From: Roseomonas sp. HF4
GTDB taxonomy: Bacteria; Pseudomonadota; Alphaproteobacteria; Acetobacterales; Acetobacteraceae
Direction: 5' to 3'
Length of the DNA: 64,000 bases
Assembly (NCBI RefSeq): GCF_005222755.1
Contig: NZ_STGD01000003.1
Coordinates: forward strand, 186,001 to 250,000
The notes under the pieces were generated by a model that saw nothing but the letters and a program-made list of their open reading frames with translations, ran no database searches and had not been told where the DNA came from. Within the stretch, counting starts at the first letter, position 1; every line of letters begins with the position of its first letter. Of the stretch, positions 27,786-40,990 are shown one piece after another. A program made the position numbers and the translations under genes.

Positions 27786-28445
27786 GTACCAGACCCCGGC
27801 GACCGCGGCGGCAAGCAGCACCACGCCGAGCAGCGCCGGGGCATGGCGCGGCGCCTGCGCCACGCTGGCGGGCAGGGCCTTCGTCCCGGTCACCATCGGC
27901 ACCACCAGGTCCTGCCCCTTGACCAGGCGGTAGGACACCACCGCCAGCACGTGCACCAGCACGGCGATGAGCAGCCAGTCGATCAGCGTGACATGCAGCG
28001 TCGTCATGCGTTCCGAGGTCGCCTCGCTCACGGCGTTCGCCAACGGCCCGTGCTGCGAATAGGTGAAGCCGACATCGTGGTTCGCAAACAGGCCGCTCGT
28101 CGCCTGCGCCAGCAGCAGGCCGAGCAGCAGCACGACCATCCAGGCGCCGGCGGCGTTGTGCGTCGTCTCGGTGTCGGGCTCGACCCGGCGGAACTTCATG
28201 ATCTGACGGACCGCGGTGCCCGGGCCGCGCAGGAAGGTCGCGAAGCGGGCGTTGCGCGAGCCGACCAGGCCCCACGCGATCCGGAAGGCCACGAGCGTCA
28301 GCAGCGTGTAGCCCGACATGTAGTGGAGGTTCCAGGCGCCCGATTTCGCGCTGAGGAAGGACACCAGGACGCAGCCCGCCGCCCCCCAGTGGAACAGCCG
28401 CACCCAGCCGTCCCAGACCTTCACCGGCACCGTCTTTTCCGCCAT
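27768..28445 (-). CDS. cytochrome b561 family protein
   Basis: The 225-residue product has four or five transmembrane helices with conserved histidines placed as in di-haem b-type membrane cytochromes (VRLFHWGAAG; LHYMSGYTLL; TTHNAAGAW; LHVTLIDWLLIAVLVHVL). It likely passes electrons between quinol and the soluble cytochrome c'. The ATG at 28445 has GAGGAG nine bases upstream; longer frames are low-complexity and rejected. The convergent neighbour is cytochrome c'. Confidence 0.88.
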   Translation of the reverse strand: MAEKTVPVKVWDGWVRLFHWGAAGCVLVSFLSAKSGAWNLHYMSGYTLLTLVAFRIAWGLVGSRNARFATFLRGPGTAVRQIMKFRRVEPDTETTHNAAGAWMVVLLLGLLLAQATSGLFANHDVGFTYSQHGPLANAVSEATSERMTTLHVTLIDWLLIAVLVHVLAVVSYRLVKGQDLVVPMVTGTKALPASVAQAPRHAPALLGVVLLAAAVAGVWYVTRLG

Positions 28446-28509
28446 CTGTGCACTCCTCGGTTCGCCGCAGCCTGCCATGGGGCGGCGCGCCGCGCGAAGC
28501 GGGGGCCGC

Positions 28510-29286
28510 ATGACACTTCCGGGATGGGACGCCGTTCCGCCTTTCGCCAGGGGGGCGCTGGTCGCCGCCGCGGCGGCGCTCGCCTGGGCGCTGGCCGCGC
28601 GGCTGGCGGGCCGGCCGCGCGTGCTGGCCGCGGCGGCGGGCGTCGGGCTGCTCGCGGGCTTCGTCGCGGTGCTCGGCGTCACGCTGGCGTCGCCGCGGCA
28701 ATTGCTCGAACGCCTGCCGGCGCTGGTCGCGATCGGCCTTCTGGCCGGCGCGGTGGCCTCGGCACGCCCGCGCCCCGTCGCAGCGTTCGGCGTGGCGGCG
28801 GGCCTGATCGGCGGCGCCTGGTGGCTTGCGGGCGCGCCCATGCATCCGCAGGACCTGTTGCGTGGCGCGGCGGCCATGGCGGCGGTGCTGGCGGGGATGG
28901 TGGTCGCCTGGTGGCGCGGCGCCGGCGCCTGGCCGATGGCCTCGGCCTGGGCGGCGCTGGCGCTCGGGCTCGGCCTCGCGGCGGCGCGCGGGCCCTATCT
29001 TGCGCTGGCGTTCGCGGGGTTGGCGGCCATCGGGGCCGCGGCGCTGGCGCGCGGGGCGGCGGGGCCGGCGTCCCGGATGCCGTTCGCGCTGGCGCTGGCG
29101 GCGCTGGCGGCGGTGCCGGTGCTGGCGCGCGGCGCGCCGGCCGATGTTGCCGCCGCGGCGGCGCCGGCGCTGGCCCTGTTCGCGGGCCCCGTGCTTGCCG
29201 CGCGCCTGCCGCGGCGGATCGGGCGCTGGGCCGGGCCGCCGCTCGCCGCGGCGCCGGCGTTGGCGCTGGCCTGGGTCCTGGCGTGA
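28510..29286 (+). CDS. unidentified integral membrane protein
   Basis: The 258-residue product is almost entirely hydrophobic, alanine- and leucine-rich, with about nine predicted helices and few charged residues; arginines in the short loops give some topology cues. I recognise no family motif. The start could be the ATG at 28510 or the in-frame ATG at 28477. It is divergent from the cytochrome b561 gene and convergent with the small gene at 29294. Base composition matches its neighbours. Confidence 0.6.
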   Translation: MTLPGWDAVPPFARGALVAAAAALAWALAARLAGRPRVLAAAAGVGLLAGFVAVLGVTLASPRQLLERLPALVAIGLLAGAVASARPRPVAAFGVAAGLIGGAWWLAGAPMHPQDLLRGAAAMAAVLAGMVVAWWRGAGAWPMASAWAALALGLGLAAARGPYLALAFAGLAAIGAAALARGAAGPASRMPFALALAALAAVPVLARGAPADVAAAAAPALALFAGPVLAARLPRRIGRWAGPPLAAAPALALAWVLA

Positions 29287-29293
29287 CCCCGGC

Positions 29294-29716
29294 TCAGGCG
29301 ACGGCGGCGGGGGGCCTGGCGCCTTCGGCCTCGAGGCTGTCGAGATAGGGGTCGAGCGCCAGCACGAAGCGCACCAGCGCCGCCACCAGCGCGGTCGCGC
29401 CCGGTGGCGCCGCCATCGGTGCCGAGGCCTCCAGGCGGATGCGATGGTCTGGCGTCAGCCTCGCGCGCCAGCCCGCGGGCAGCCGCCCCGGCAGGCCCGC
29501 GGCGGCGGCGAAGGCGCGGCGCCGGTCGGCCCCCGGATCGGCTGAGGAGGGGATGCGCCCCGCATCCGCGGCGATCCGCACGCCCCCCGGCCCCAGCTCG
29601 GCCAGGCAGGCGCGGCCGCGCCACGCGAAGCGGAGCGCGGGCGGGTCCTGTGCGCGGCGCGGCGCCAGCGCGCCGTCCGGGGTGACGTCGAAGGGGCCGA
29701 GGCGGAGCGTCTCCAT
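29294..29716 (-). CDS. hypothetical protein, 140 residues
   Basis: The product is soluble, arginine- and proline-rich with alternating short strands ([18 protein letters not shown] at the start) and a helical end ([20 protein letters not shown]). No family recognised. The ATG at 29716 is chosen over the upstream TTG because AAGG lies about ten bases before it. It is divergent from psd (51 bases) and ends seven bases from the membrane gene. Confidence 0.6.
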   Translation of the reverse strand: METLRLGPFDVTPDGALAPRRAQDPPALRFAWRGRACLAELGPGGVRIAADAGRIPSSADPGADRRRAFAAAAGLPGRLPAGWRARLTPDHRIRLEASAPMAAPPGATALVAALVRFVLALDPYLDSLEAEGARPPAAVA

Positions 29717-29766
29717 GGGCGGCAACCTTGCCCGCGAAGGGTGAACGCACCATAACCGCGCCCATC

Positions 29767-30444
29767 ATGGCCCTCGGACACAGCCTGCGTCTCGTGCTCG
29801 CCCCGCCGCATCCGGCCGGGCGTCCCTTCCTCATCGGGGGCGGCGCGGCGATGCTGCTCGGCCTCGTGCTGCTCGGCGACTGGCTGTTCTGGCTGGGCCT
29901 GCTGTTCACGCTCTTCTGCCTCTATTTCTTCCGCGACCCGGAACGGGTGGCGCCGGGGCGGCCGGGCCTCGTGATCGCGCCGGCCGACGGCAAGGTGGTC
30001 AGCGTCGCGCCGGCGGTCCCGCCCGAGGAACTCGGCCTCGGCCCCGCGCCGCGCTGGCGCGTCGCGATCTTCCTGTCGGTGCTGGACGTGCACGTGAACC
30101 GGATGCCGGTGGACGGCACCGTCTCGCGCGTCGCCTACCGGCACGGCAAGTTCCTGTCCGCCAACCTCGACAAGGCGAGCGAGGAGAACGAGCGCAACGC
30201 CATCGCGCTGGCGCTGCCCGACGGGCGCGACCTCGCGGTGGTGCAGATCGCGGGGCTTGTCGCGCGGCGGATTCTCTCGGACGCGAAGGTGGGCGACGTC
30301 GTGCAGGCGGGCGAGCGCTTCGGCATCATCCGCTTCGGCAGCCGCACCGACGTCTACCTGCCCGAGGGCGTGCAGCCCGTGGTCAGCGTCGGCCAGACGA
30401 TGATCGGCGGCGAGACCGTTCTCGCCGACCTCGGCACGCCATGA
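29767..30444 (+). CDS. psd: phosphatidylserine decarboxylase, short type
   Basis: This enzyme converts phosphatidylserine to phosphatidylethanolamine in the inner membrane. The 225-residue product is the short bacterial form: an N-terminal hydrophobic region (about 20-55), a core with PADGKVVSV and [12 protein letters not shown], and the self-cleavage site [10 protein letters not shown], where cleavage at Gly191-Ser192 would create the pyruvoyl group. The ATG at 29767 gives the family-like start; an in-frame ATG at 29728 is possible. It overlaps pssA by four bases (ATGA), so consecutive steps of one pathway are coupled. Confidence 0.93.
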   Translation: MALGHSLRLVLAPPHPAGRPFLIGGGAAMLLGLVLLGDWLFWLGLLFTLFCLYFFRDPERVAPGRPGLVIAPADGKVVSVAPAVPPEELGLGPAPRWRVAIFLSVLDVHVNRMPVDGTVSRVAYRHGKFLSANLDKASEENERNAIALALPDGRDLAVVQIAGLVARRILSDAKVGDVVQAGERFGIIRFGSRTDVYLPEGVQPVVSVGQTMIGGETVLADLGTP

Positions 30445-31322
30445 CGGGCAACGAGGCGGAAAGCCGCGTCCGCCGCCTCAGGCGCCGCTTCCGCCCGCGC
30501 ACGCGCCCGCGCTTCGAGGGCCAGTCCTTCAACCGCCTGATCCCGAACATCATGACGATGCTCGGCCTCTGCTGCGGGCTGGTCGCGATCCGCTTCGCCC
30601 TCGAGGGGCGCTTCCAGATGGCGGCCGTGCTGATCGTGGTCGCCGGCGTGATCGACGGGCTGGACGGCCGGCTCGCGCGGATGCTGCGGGCGACGTCGCG
30701 CTTCGGGGCGGAATTCGACAGCCTGTCCGATTTCCTCTGCTTCGGCGTGGCGCCCGCCTTCATCCTCTATCTCTGGACCATGCACGACTATCGGGCGCTC
30801 GGCTTCGCGCCCTGCCTTCTGCTCGCGGTCTGCGCGGCGCTCAGGCTCGCGCGCTTCAATGCGGCGCTCGATTCCAAGGCGGTGGTGAAGCCGGCCTATA
30901 CCTACAACTTCTTCACGGGCGTGCCGGCGCCGGCGGGTGCGGGCTGCGCGCTGTTTCCGCTGTTCCTCGGCCTCTGGTTCGACGAGGCGGGGTGGACGGG
31001 ATTGGCCGCCGCGGCACGGCATCCGGCGCTGGTCGGGACCGTGCTCGTGCTCGTGGCGGGGCTGATGGTCAGCACGCTGCCGACCTGGTCCTTCAAGAAC
31101 TTCAAGGTGCCGCGCGACTACGTGCTGCCGCTGCTGGTGGGCACCGGCCTCTTTGTCGCGCTCCTGCTGGCGGAGCCCTGGGCGGCGCTCGCCATGGCTG
31201 GCATCGTCTATCTCGGGATGCTGCCCTTCTCGCTGCGGTCCTACCTGCGGCTGAAGCGCGAGGCGGAGAGCCTGCTCGAGCCGGTCGTCGTCGCGGAAGG
31301 CCCTGGCCCCGGGGGGCGGTGA
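30441..31322 (+). CDS. pssA: CDP-diacylglycerol-serine O-phosphatidyltransferase
   Basis: PssA makes phosphatidylserine from CDP-diacylglycerol and serine, supplying the substrate for the upstream psd. The 293-residue membrane protein has about seven helices and the CDP-alcohol phosphotransferase signature [10 protein letters not shown]... with the downstream FDSLSD, carrying the metal-binding aspartates. An arginine-rich N-terminus precedes the first helix. It overlaps psd by four bases. Confidence 0.93.
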   Translation: MTGNEAESRVRRLRRRFRPRTRPRFEGQSFNRLIPNIMTMLGLCCGLVAIRFALEGRFQMAAVLIVVAGVIDGLDGRLARMLRATSRFGAEFDSLSDFLCFGVAPAFILYLWTMHDYRALGFAPCLLLAVCAALRLARFNAALDSKAVVKPAYTYNFFTGVPAPAGAGCALFPLFLGLWFDEAGWTGLAAAARHPALVGTVLVLVAGLMVSTLPTWSFKNFKVPRDYVLPLLVGTGLFVALLLAEPWAALAMAGIVYLGMLPFSLRSYLRLKREAESLLEPVVVAEGPGPGGR

Positions 31323-31436
31323 CCGACATCACGCGCCTGCGAGGATGGGTCTTGGCCGCCATGCGGGCCTGGCGCATGGTTCGGCCGCCGGCGGGCCCCA
31401 TGCCCCGCCGGGACGCCGATCCGGAGGACGCACGCC

Positions 31437-32297
31437 GTGTTCCGCAAGACCCCCGCGGCGACAATCGCCGCCCTCGTGCTTCAGCTCGCCCTGCCGGCCC
31501 AGGCCCAGGCCCAGGCCCAGCCCGACCCGGTCGCGCGCGGGCGTTACCTGGTTGAAGGCATTGCCGGCTGCGGCAACTGCCATACGCCGAAGGGTCCCCA
31601 GGGCGACCTGCCCGGCATGAACATGGCCGGCGGCGCCGTCTTCGACGAGCCGCCCTTCCGCGCCGTCGCGTCCAACATCACGCCCGACCCGGAGACCGGC
31701 ATCGGCCGCTGGACGGACGCCGAGGTGGCGCGCGCCATCCGGGAAGGCATCCGCCCCGATGGCCGCATCATCGGCCCGCCCATGCCGATCGAACTCTACC
31801 GCGGCATCTCGGATGCCGACCTTGCCGCGATGGTCGCCTATCTCCGCACCGTGCCGGCGGTGCGCAATGCCGTCGAGCCGAGTGTCTACCGCATGCCGCT
31901 GCCGCCGAGCTACGGCCCGCCGGTCGCCAATGTCGCGCGCCCGGCCGACGACCCCGTCGCGCGCGGCGCCTACCTCGCCGGACCGCTCGGCCACTGCACG
32001 GAATGCCACACGCCGATGCGCGAGGGCGGGCAGCGCGACTGGCCGCGCCTCGGCGCGGGCGGGCAGCAATTCCCGGGGCCCTGGGGCGTCTCGGTCGCGC
32101 GCAACATCACGCCGCATCGCGAGGCCGGCATCGGCGGCTGGACCGATGCGCAGATCCTGCGGGCGGTGACCGAAGGCGTCTCGGCCGACGGGCGGCGGAT
32201 GTTCCCGCCCATGGGCTACGGCTACTACGCGCGCATGACGCCGCGCGACCTGGCCGACCTCGTGGCCTGGCTGCGCTCGATCCCGGCGCTGCCGTGA
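31437..32297 (+). CDS. exported diheme cytochrome c
   Basis: The 286-residue product has a signal peptide (about 1-28, ending AQAQAQ) and two class I cytochrome domains with haem motifs CGNCH (Cys45, Cys48, His49) and CTECH (Cys187, Cys190, His191). Each is followed by a repeated SNITPDPETGIGRWTD / RNITPHREAGIGGWTD element, suggesting internal duplication. This resembles cytochrome subunits of periplasmic dehydrogenases, but no dehydrogenase is adjacent. The start is a GTG at 31437 with GGAGG ten bases upstream. The next gene overlaps by four bases (GTGA). Confidence 0.9.
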   Translation: MFRKTPAATIAALVLQLALPAQAQAQAQPDPVARGRYLVEGIAGCGNCHTPKGPQGDLPGMNMAGGAVFDEPPFRAVASNITPDPETGIGRWTDAEVARAIREGIRPDGRIIGPPMPIELYRGISDADLAAMVAYLRTVPAVRNAVEPSVYRMPLPPSYGPPVANVARPADDPVARGAYLAGPLGHCTECHTPMREGGQRDWPRLGAGGQQFPGPWGVSVARNITPHREAGIGGWTDAQILRAVTEGVSADGRRMFPPMGYGYYARMTPRDLADLVAWLRSIPALP

Positions 32298-32701
32298 CGC
32301 CGCTCGGTGCCGTCACGCTGCTGGTGGCGGGCCGGCCGGTGACTGTCACGGGCGGGCCCTTCGACGCACTGCCTGCGGGCGCGCGCGGCCTCTGCCTCGA
32401 ACCGCGCGCGGCGCGCGCGGCGGAGGCCGAATGGCGCCTCGACATCCCCGATTTCGGTGTGCCGGAGGAGACTGCGCTGCGCGCCGCGCTCGCGGCGCTG
32501 CTCGAGGCGATGCGGGCGCGGCCGGCGGATGCCTACCATGTCGGCTGCCGCGCCGGGCTCGGGCGGACCGGCATGGCGCTGGCCTGCCTTGCCGCCATGA
32601 CGGGGGTCCAGGACCCGGTGCGCTGGCTGCGCGCCGCCTACGACCCGCGCGCTGTCGAGACGCCGGCGCAGGAGGCGATGGTCGCGCGCTTCGCGCCTTG
32701 A
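32294..32701 (+). CDS. protein-tyrosine-phosphatase-like protein
   Basis: The 135-residue product has the PTP-loop signature HVGCRAGLGRTG with Cys85 and Arg91 (C-x5-R) and a possible general acid in DIPDFGVP (Asp53), so it is probably an active Cys-dependent phosphatase of the dual-specificity type. Substrate unknown. It starts with GTG inside the stop of the diheme cytochrome gene (GTGA), so it is translationally coupled to it, an unusual pairing. The following 164 bases before the flavin reductase contain no recognised feature beyond an ATCCGGCCGGAT palindrome at 32729. Confidence 0.75.
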   Translation: MTPLGAVTLLVAGRPVTVTGGPFDALPAGARGLCLEPRAARAAEAEWRLDIPDFGVPEETALRAALAALLEAMRARPADAYHVGCRAGLGRTGMALACLAAMTGVQDPVRWLRAAYDPRAVETPAQEAMVARFAP

Positions 32702-32865
32702 CCTCCGTCGCCGCGTGCCCGGAGCAATATCCGGCCGGATGTCGTGCGTTGGAACGCGCAAGCGCCAGGAGCAGTTCACCCTCGCTCCGATGGAGCCGCG
32801 CATGGTTCCGTCGGAATGGGCGCTGCTCTAGGCTCCGCGCGACCACGTCGTTCGGAAGGCCCTGC

Positions 32866-33498
32866 ATGTTCTACGAACCCCGGCTCGGCCACGGCCTGCC
32901 GCACGACCCCTTCAAGGCCATCGTCGCGCCACGGCCGATCGGCTGGATATCGACGCTGGATGCGCGGGGGCGGGCGAACCTCGCACCCTATTCCTTTTTC
33001 AACGCGGCGCTGTCGCGCCCGCCCATGCTGATGTTCACCAGCGAGACGATGAAGCACAGCGCCGCCAATGCGATCGCGACCGGCGAATTCGTGTTCAACC
33101 TCGTCCCGCGCGCGCTGTTCGACGCCATGAACGTCTCCTCGGGCCTGTTGCCGGAGGGGGAGAGCGAATTCGCCGCGGCCGGGCTCGCCGAAGCGCCCTG
33201 CCGCGTGGTCAGGGCACCGCGCGTCGCGGCCTCCCCGGCTTCGCTCGAATGCCGCGTGGTGCATTCGATGCGCCTCAACGACATCGAGGGGACGCCGCTG
33301 GAAGGCTGGATCGTCATCGGCCAGGTCGTGGGCGTGCATATCGACGACGCCTACCTGCGCGATGGCCGCTTCGACACGCTGGCGGTGCAGCCCGTCGCAC
33401 GCTGCGGGTACCGGGACTACAGCGCCGTCGAGGGCATGTTCGAGGCGCTGCGGCCCTCCGATGCCGGTGCCTTCGCGTCCGGCCAGCGGGACCGGTAG
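32866..33498 (+). CDS. flavin reductase family (FMN-binding) protein
   Basis: The 210-residue product matches the flavin reductase/DIM6-NTAB split-barrel family: PFKAIVAPRPIGWISTLD near residue 15, then NLAPYSFFNAALSRPPMLMF, the usual FMN-contacting segment. Such proteins bind FMN and serve as reductases or partners of monooxygenases. The start has GGAAGG seven bases upstream. It is convergent with the alpha/beta hydrolase at 33503, four bases away; a functional link is not evident. Confidence 0.85.
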   Translation: MFYEPRLGHGLPHDPFKAIVAPRPIGWISTLDARGRANLAPYSFFNAALSRPPMLMFTSETMKHSAANAIATGEFVFNLVPRALFDAMNVSSGLLPEGESEFAAAGLAEAPCRVVRAPRVAASPASLECRVVHSMRLNDIEGTPLEGWIVIGQVVGVHIDDAYLRDGRFDTLAVQPVARCGYRDYSAVEGMFEALRPSDAGAFASGQRDR

Positions 33499-33502
33499 CG
33501 CG

Positions 33503-34390
33503 CTACGACCCCTTCGCCGCGATGATCGCGCCGGTCATGCTTTCGGGGATGCGGTTGCGCCAGGCGCCGGCATCGACCTGCGTGACGAAGTCGAGCACCG
33601 CGCGGTTGAAGGCGTCCGGGTCCTCGAGGTTCATGGTGTGCCCGCATTTCGGCATCACCAGCAGCGCGCTGGACGGGATGGTGCGCTTGAGGAAGACCGA
33701 GGGTTCGAGCGTCGGGTCGTCCTCGTCGCCGGCGATCACCAGCGTCGGCACCGTCAACTGACGGAACTGCGCCTCGAGGTCGCCGAGCGCCGGGCGTTCG
33801 CGCTGCACGCCCATCATGGTGTTGGCCGAGCCCTCGGCGGAATGCTCCATGAGCTGCGCACGGAACTCGGCGTAGCCGCGCGGGTCCTTCTCCTCGAACA
33901 CCAGGCGGGTCGGGCCGCGGGCATAGACGGCGCCCATCGTCTCCATCCCCTCGGCGCGGATGCGGGTCGCGGTCGCCTCGACCTCGGCGCGGAACTGTTC
34001 CCGCTTGCCGGGGGCGGCGCCGTAGCCGACGCCGGCCGCGGTCAGGCTGCGCGCGAGCGCCGGGTGCCGCAGCCCCAGGTGCAGCGTCGCGAAGGCGCCC
34101 ATGGAGAGGCCCACGACATGCGTCTGCCCGAGGTTCAGCCCCTTGATCACGGCCGCGATGTCGTCGGTCGCGCGGTCCTGCGAATAGGCCTTCGGGTCCG
34201 ACGGCACGCCGGATGGCGGGTAGCCCCGCGCAGCGTAGGCGATGCAGCGGTAGCGCCGGGAGAAGAAGCGCAGCTGCGGCTCCCAGGACCGGTGGTCGCC
34301 CGCGAATTCATGGACGAAGACCATCGGGATGCCGGACCCGGCTTCTTCGTAGTGCAGGGTCACCCCGTCGTCGGTGCTGATGCTCGGCAT
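33503..34390 (-). CDS. alpha/beta-hydrolase
   Basis: The 295-residue product has the alpha/beta hydrolase fold: HEFAGDHRSWEPQ (oxyanion region), the nucleophile elbow GLSMGAF near residue 96, an acid in AGDEDDPT, and the catalytic His in CGHTMNLEDP. It resembles 3-oxoadipate enol-lactonase-like esterases, but substrate cannot be inferred. The ATG at 34390 has GAGGA six bases upstream; longer frames are unlikely. It is divergent from the suf regulator with 134 bases between. Confidence 0.85.
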   Translation of the reverse strand: MPSISTDDGVTLHYEEAGSGIPMVFVHEFAGDHRSWEPQLRFFSRRYRCIAYAARGYPPSGVPSDPKAYSQDRATDDIAAVIKGLNLGQTHVVGLSMGAFATLHLGLRHPALARSLTAAGVGYGAAPGKREQFRAEVEATATRIRAEGMETMGAVYARGPTRLVFEEKDPRGYAEFRAQLMEHSAEGSANTMMGVQRERPALGDLEAQFRQLTVPTLVIAGDEDDPTLEPSVFLKRTIPSSALLVMPKCGHTMNLEDPDAFNRAVLDFVTQVDAGAWRNRIPESMTGAIIAAKGS

Positions 34391-34452
34391 GCCGTCCTCG
34401 TGCAGTTCCCGGCGCGGAGGATGGAAGCGTCGCGGCGCGGCGTCCAGGCGCC

Positions 34453-34481
34453 TTGACAGGGACGGGGCGCGAGCGCATCTG
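34453..34481 (+). promoter_or_regulatory. candidate housekeeping promoter of the suf operon
   Basis: TTGACA (34453-34458) is a perfect -35 element; 17 bases on is CATCTG (34476-34481), a poor -10. It lies 44-72 bases before the rrf2 start. The GGAGGG ribosome binding site is at 34511-34516. The stretch between would be where the Rrf2 regulator binds, but I see no clear palindrome there. Confidence 0.35.
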
Positions 34482-34524
34482 AAAACAGTACCTGAATGGT
34501 CCTGATTGCAGGAGGGCAACGGCC

Positions 34525-34959
34525 GTGCTGCGGCTCTCGAAACTCACCGACTACGCCGTGGTGGTGCTCACGCGGCTCGAGGAGGCGGAGGAAGGCGGCG
34601 TGCTGACCGCGCCCGGCCTTGCCGCCGCGACCGGCCTCGGCGAGCCCACGGTCTCGAAGGTGCTGAAGATTCTCTCGCATGCCGGGCTGGTCGAGGGCCG
34701 CCGCGGCGCGCTCGGCGGCTACCGGCTGACGCGCCCGCTGGCCGCGATGCCATTGACCGACGTGATCGCCGCGATAGACGGACCGATCGCGCTCACCGCC
34801 TGCGTGGACAATTCCATCGGCGTCTGCGACGCGGAGGCGACCTGCCCCGTGCGCGGCCGCTGGGACCCTGTGAACGACGCCATCCGCCGGGCGCTGTCCG
34901 GCATATCCATCGCCGACCTGGCAGGCGCGCCGCAGCGCGCCGCCCTGGCCGCCGAATAG
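34525..34959 (+). CDS. Rrf2-family Fe-S cluster regulator of the suf operon
   Basis: The 144-residue product is a winged-helix Rrf2 protein ([41 protein letters not shown]) with three cysteines spaced as in IscR/SufR (Cys93, Cys101, Cys107) that probably bind a [2Fe-2S] or [4Fe-4S] cluster. It would sense Fe-S status and repress or activate sufB onward. The start is GTG at 34525 with GGAGGG eight bases upstream. It is the first gene of the operon, 14 bases before sufB. Confidence 0.9.
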   Translation: MLRLSKLTDYAVVVLTRLEEAEEGGVLTAPGLAAATGLGEPTVSKVLKILSHAGLVEGRRGALGGYRLTRPLAAMPLTDVIAAIDGPIALTACVDNSIGVCDAEATCPVRGRWDPVNDAIRRALSGISIADLAGAPQRAALAAE

Positions 34960-34973
34960 GACGGAGAAGACCA

Positions 34974-37212
<2,239 letters not shown>

Positions 37213-37216
<4 letters not shown>

Positions 37217-38501
37217 CGGCGGCGCAGACCGGCGCGGCCGGCTTCCTCGCGCGCTACGAAGGGCTGAAGGACCACCTGCCCGGCGCCCGCAAGCCTTGGC
37301 TGAATGCACTGCGCGCCGACGCCGCCGCGCATTTCGCCGCGCGCGGCTTCCCGACACGCCGCGTCGAGCAGTGGAAGTACACCGACCTCGCGCCCGTCGC
37401 GCAGGCCGCCTTCGCCGAGCCGCTGACCAGCGTGGGCGGCAGCGTTCGCCTGCCCGCGGCGAACTCGCCGCACCGCGCGGTCTTCGTGGATGGGCGCTTC
37501 CGTCTCGACCTCTCGACGCTCGACGGGCTTCCCTTCCGCGTGCGCGGACTGGCGCAGGACCTGGCCGAGGCCGAACCGCATCTCGGCGCGCTGGCGAAGC
37601 CCGAGGCCGAGCCGCTCGCGGCGCTAAACACCATGCTGTTCGAGGACGGGGTCTTCCTAGAACTGCCCGAGGGCGTGGATGGCGGGCTGCTCGAGCTCGT
37701 CTCGGTCGCGGTCGATCCCGGGCGGCCCTTCGCCTTCCATCCGCGCCACCTGGTCCGCCTCGGCGCTGGCGCCCGCCTGACGCTGATCGAGACGGCTACC
37801 GGCGCCGGCACCTGCCTGCACAACCCGGTCTTCGAGATCGACGTGGCCGAGGGCGCCATGCTGACCCACGGCCGGATGCTGCAGGAGGCGGCGACGGTCT
37901 TCCACCTGTCGACCATCTATGCGCGCATCGCGGCGGGGGCGACCTACGACAACTTCACCGTGGCCGCTGGGCCGCGCCTCACGCGCAACGAGATCCACGC
38001 CGCCCTGGTCGGGCCGCATGCGGCCTGCCACATGAACGGGGCGCAGATGGCCGCCGACGGCCAGCACGTGGACACGACCACGTCGCTTGACCATGCCGCG
38101 CCGGACTGCGCCAGCCGCCAGACCTACAAGACGGTGCTCACGGGCCGTGCGCGTGGCGTCTTCCAGGGCAAGATCCACGTCCATCGCGTGGCGCAGCGCA
38201 CCGACGGCTACCAGATGAACCAGGCCCTGCTGCTGAGCGAGGAGGCCGAGATCGATAGCAAGCCGCAGCTCGAGATCTATGCCGACGACGTGAAGTGCAG
38301 CCACGGCGCGACGGTCGGCGCGCTCGACGCCGACAGCCTGTTCTACCTCCGCTCCCGCGGTATCCCCGGGGACCAGGCGCGCGCGATGCTGGTCGAGGCC
38401 TTCCTGCACGAGGCGGTCGAGACCGTTACGGACGAAACGCTGAAGGGCGCGCTGACCCGCGTGCTGGATGCCTGGTGGGAACGGCAGGGGGTGGCCGCGT
38501 G

Positions 38502-38502
<1 letters not shown>
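37213..38502 (+). CDS. sufD: Fe-S cluster assembly protein SufD
   Basis: SufD pairs with SufB in the scaffold and helps iron entry. The 429-residue product has an N-terminal helical domain including FPTRRVEQWKYTDL, the beta-helix core, and the C-terminal KPQLEIYADDVKCSHGATVG, DADSLFYLRSRGIPGDQARA, which carries the family's conserved His and Cys residues. It overlaps sufC by four bases and sufS by one. Confidence 0.96.
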
Positions 38503-39748
<1,246 letters not shown>

Positions 39749-39752
<4 letters not shown>

Positions 39753-40222
39753 GCGGGCTGTTCGACGACCTGCGCGACCTCTACCAGGAGGTCATCCTGG
39801 ACCATGGCCGCAAGCCGCGGAACTTCCGCCGGCTCGAGGATGCCGACGCCACGGGGCGCGGCGACAACCCGATGTGCGGCGACCGGATCGAGCTGTTCGT
39901 GAAGCGCGCGCCGGACGGCACCATCGCCGATGCCGCCTTCCAGGGCCGCGGCTGCGCCATCTCGACCGCGTCGGCGTCCCTGATGACCGAGGTCGTGAAG
40001 GGCAAGACGCCGGCGGAGGCGAAGGACCTGGGCGCCAAGTTCCGCGAACTGGCCATGACCGGCGCATGCCCCGACTGCGGCGCCGCGCTGGCCGACGACA
40101 TGGAACGCCTGGCGCCGCTGTCGGGCGTGCATGAATTTCCCTCCCGCGTGAAATGCGCGACGCTCGCGTGGCATACGCTGAACGCCGCGCTCGACGGGAC
40201 CAAGGAGGCGAGCAGTGAGTGA
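39749..40222 (+). CDS. sufU: SufU sulfur-transfer protein
   Basis: SufU is a zinc-containing partner that accepts persulfide sulfur from SufS. The 157-residue product has the expected cysteines: Cys43 (NPMCGDR), Cys69 (GRGCAIS) and Cys136 (RVKCATLAW), plus an extra CPDC pair at 107-110 that is not part of the usual three-Cys site. SufU is better known in Gram-positive bacteria, but it also occurs in some Alphaproteobacteria. It overlaps sufS and, by eight bases, sufT. Confidence 0.9.
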
Positions 40223-40589
40223 CGACGCCACCACCGAGACCCGCAGCGCCTGGACGCCCGATGGCGAGGTCACGCCGCCGGCGCCCAAGGTGAGCGAGGA
40301 CGCCGTGATCGCCGCGATCTCGACCGTCTACGACCCCGAGATCCCGGTCGACATCTACCAGCTCGGCCTGATCTACGCGGTCGAGATCGAGGACGACGGC
40401 AAGGTCAAGGTCGAGATGACCCTGACCACGCCCTCCTGCCCCTCGGCGCAGGAACTGCCGGCCCAGGTGGACGACGCCGTGCGTGCCGTGGACGGCGTGA
40501 CCGACGTGCTGGTCGAGGTCGTGTGGGACCCGCCCTGGGACCCGTCGCGCATGAGCGAGGACGCCCGCCTCGCTCTCAACATGTTCTGA
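40215..40589 (+). CDS. sufT: SufT, MIP18/DUF59 family Fe-S maturation factor
   Basis: The 124-residue product has the MIP18 core with the signature YDPEIPVDIYQLGLIY and the Cys-containing TTPSCPSAQELP. SufT proteins help finish Fe-S clusters on target proteins. The start is the GTG at 40215, which has AAGGAGG six bases upstream inside sufU and overlaps sufU by eight bases. It precedes sufA by 11 bases. Confidence 0.9.
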   Translation: MSDDATTETRSAWTPDGEVTPPAPKVSEDAVIAAISTVYDPEIPVDIYQLGLIYAVEIEDDGKVKVEMTLTTPSCPSAQELPAQVDDAVRAVDGVTDVLVEVVWDPPWDPSRMSEDARLALNMF

Positions 40590-40600
40590 GGGCCCGCAGC

Positions 40601-40969
40601 ATGAGCACCACCACCGAAGCCCCGCGCTCCCGGCGCGCCCTGCCGCCCCTGATGGGGCTGACCGACGCCGCGGCCGACCGCCTGCGCGCCCTTTATGCGA
40701 AGGGGGAGCACGGGAAGCTGCTGCGCATCGCGGTCAAGACCAAGGGCTGTTCCGGCCTGTCCTACGACCTGTCCTGGACGGATGCGGCCGCGACCTCGGA
40801 CGAGGTCGTCTCGGACAAGGGCGTGACCGTGCTGATCGACCGCAAGGCGACCCTGTTCCTGATCGGCACGGTGATGGACTACGAGGTGAAGGCGATGACC
40901 GCGGGCTTCACCTTCACCAATCCGAACGAGAAGGGCCGCTGCGGCTGCGGCGAGTCCTTCCACGTCTGA
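40601..40969 (+). CDS. sufA: A-type Fe-S carrier SufA (HesB/IscA family)
   Basis: SufA carries clusters from the scaffold to targets. The 122-residue product has the three conserved cysteines: Cys50 in TKGCSGLSYD and Cys114/Cys116 in RCGCGESF. The ATG at 40601 is used; the longer frame overlaps sufT in another frame. It is the last gene of the suf operon and is convergent with a metallo-hydrolase gene 21 bases away. Confidence 0.92.
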   Translation: MSTTTEAPRSRRALPPLMGLTDAAADRLRALYAKGEHGKLLRIAVKTKGCSGLSYDLSWTDAAATSDEVVSDKGVTVLIDRKATLFLIGTVMDYEVKAMTAGFTFTNPNEKGRCGCGESFHV

Positions 40970-40990
40970 AGGACCCGCCGCGCCTCACCA

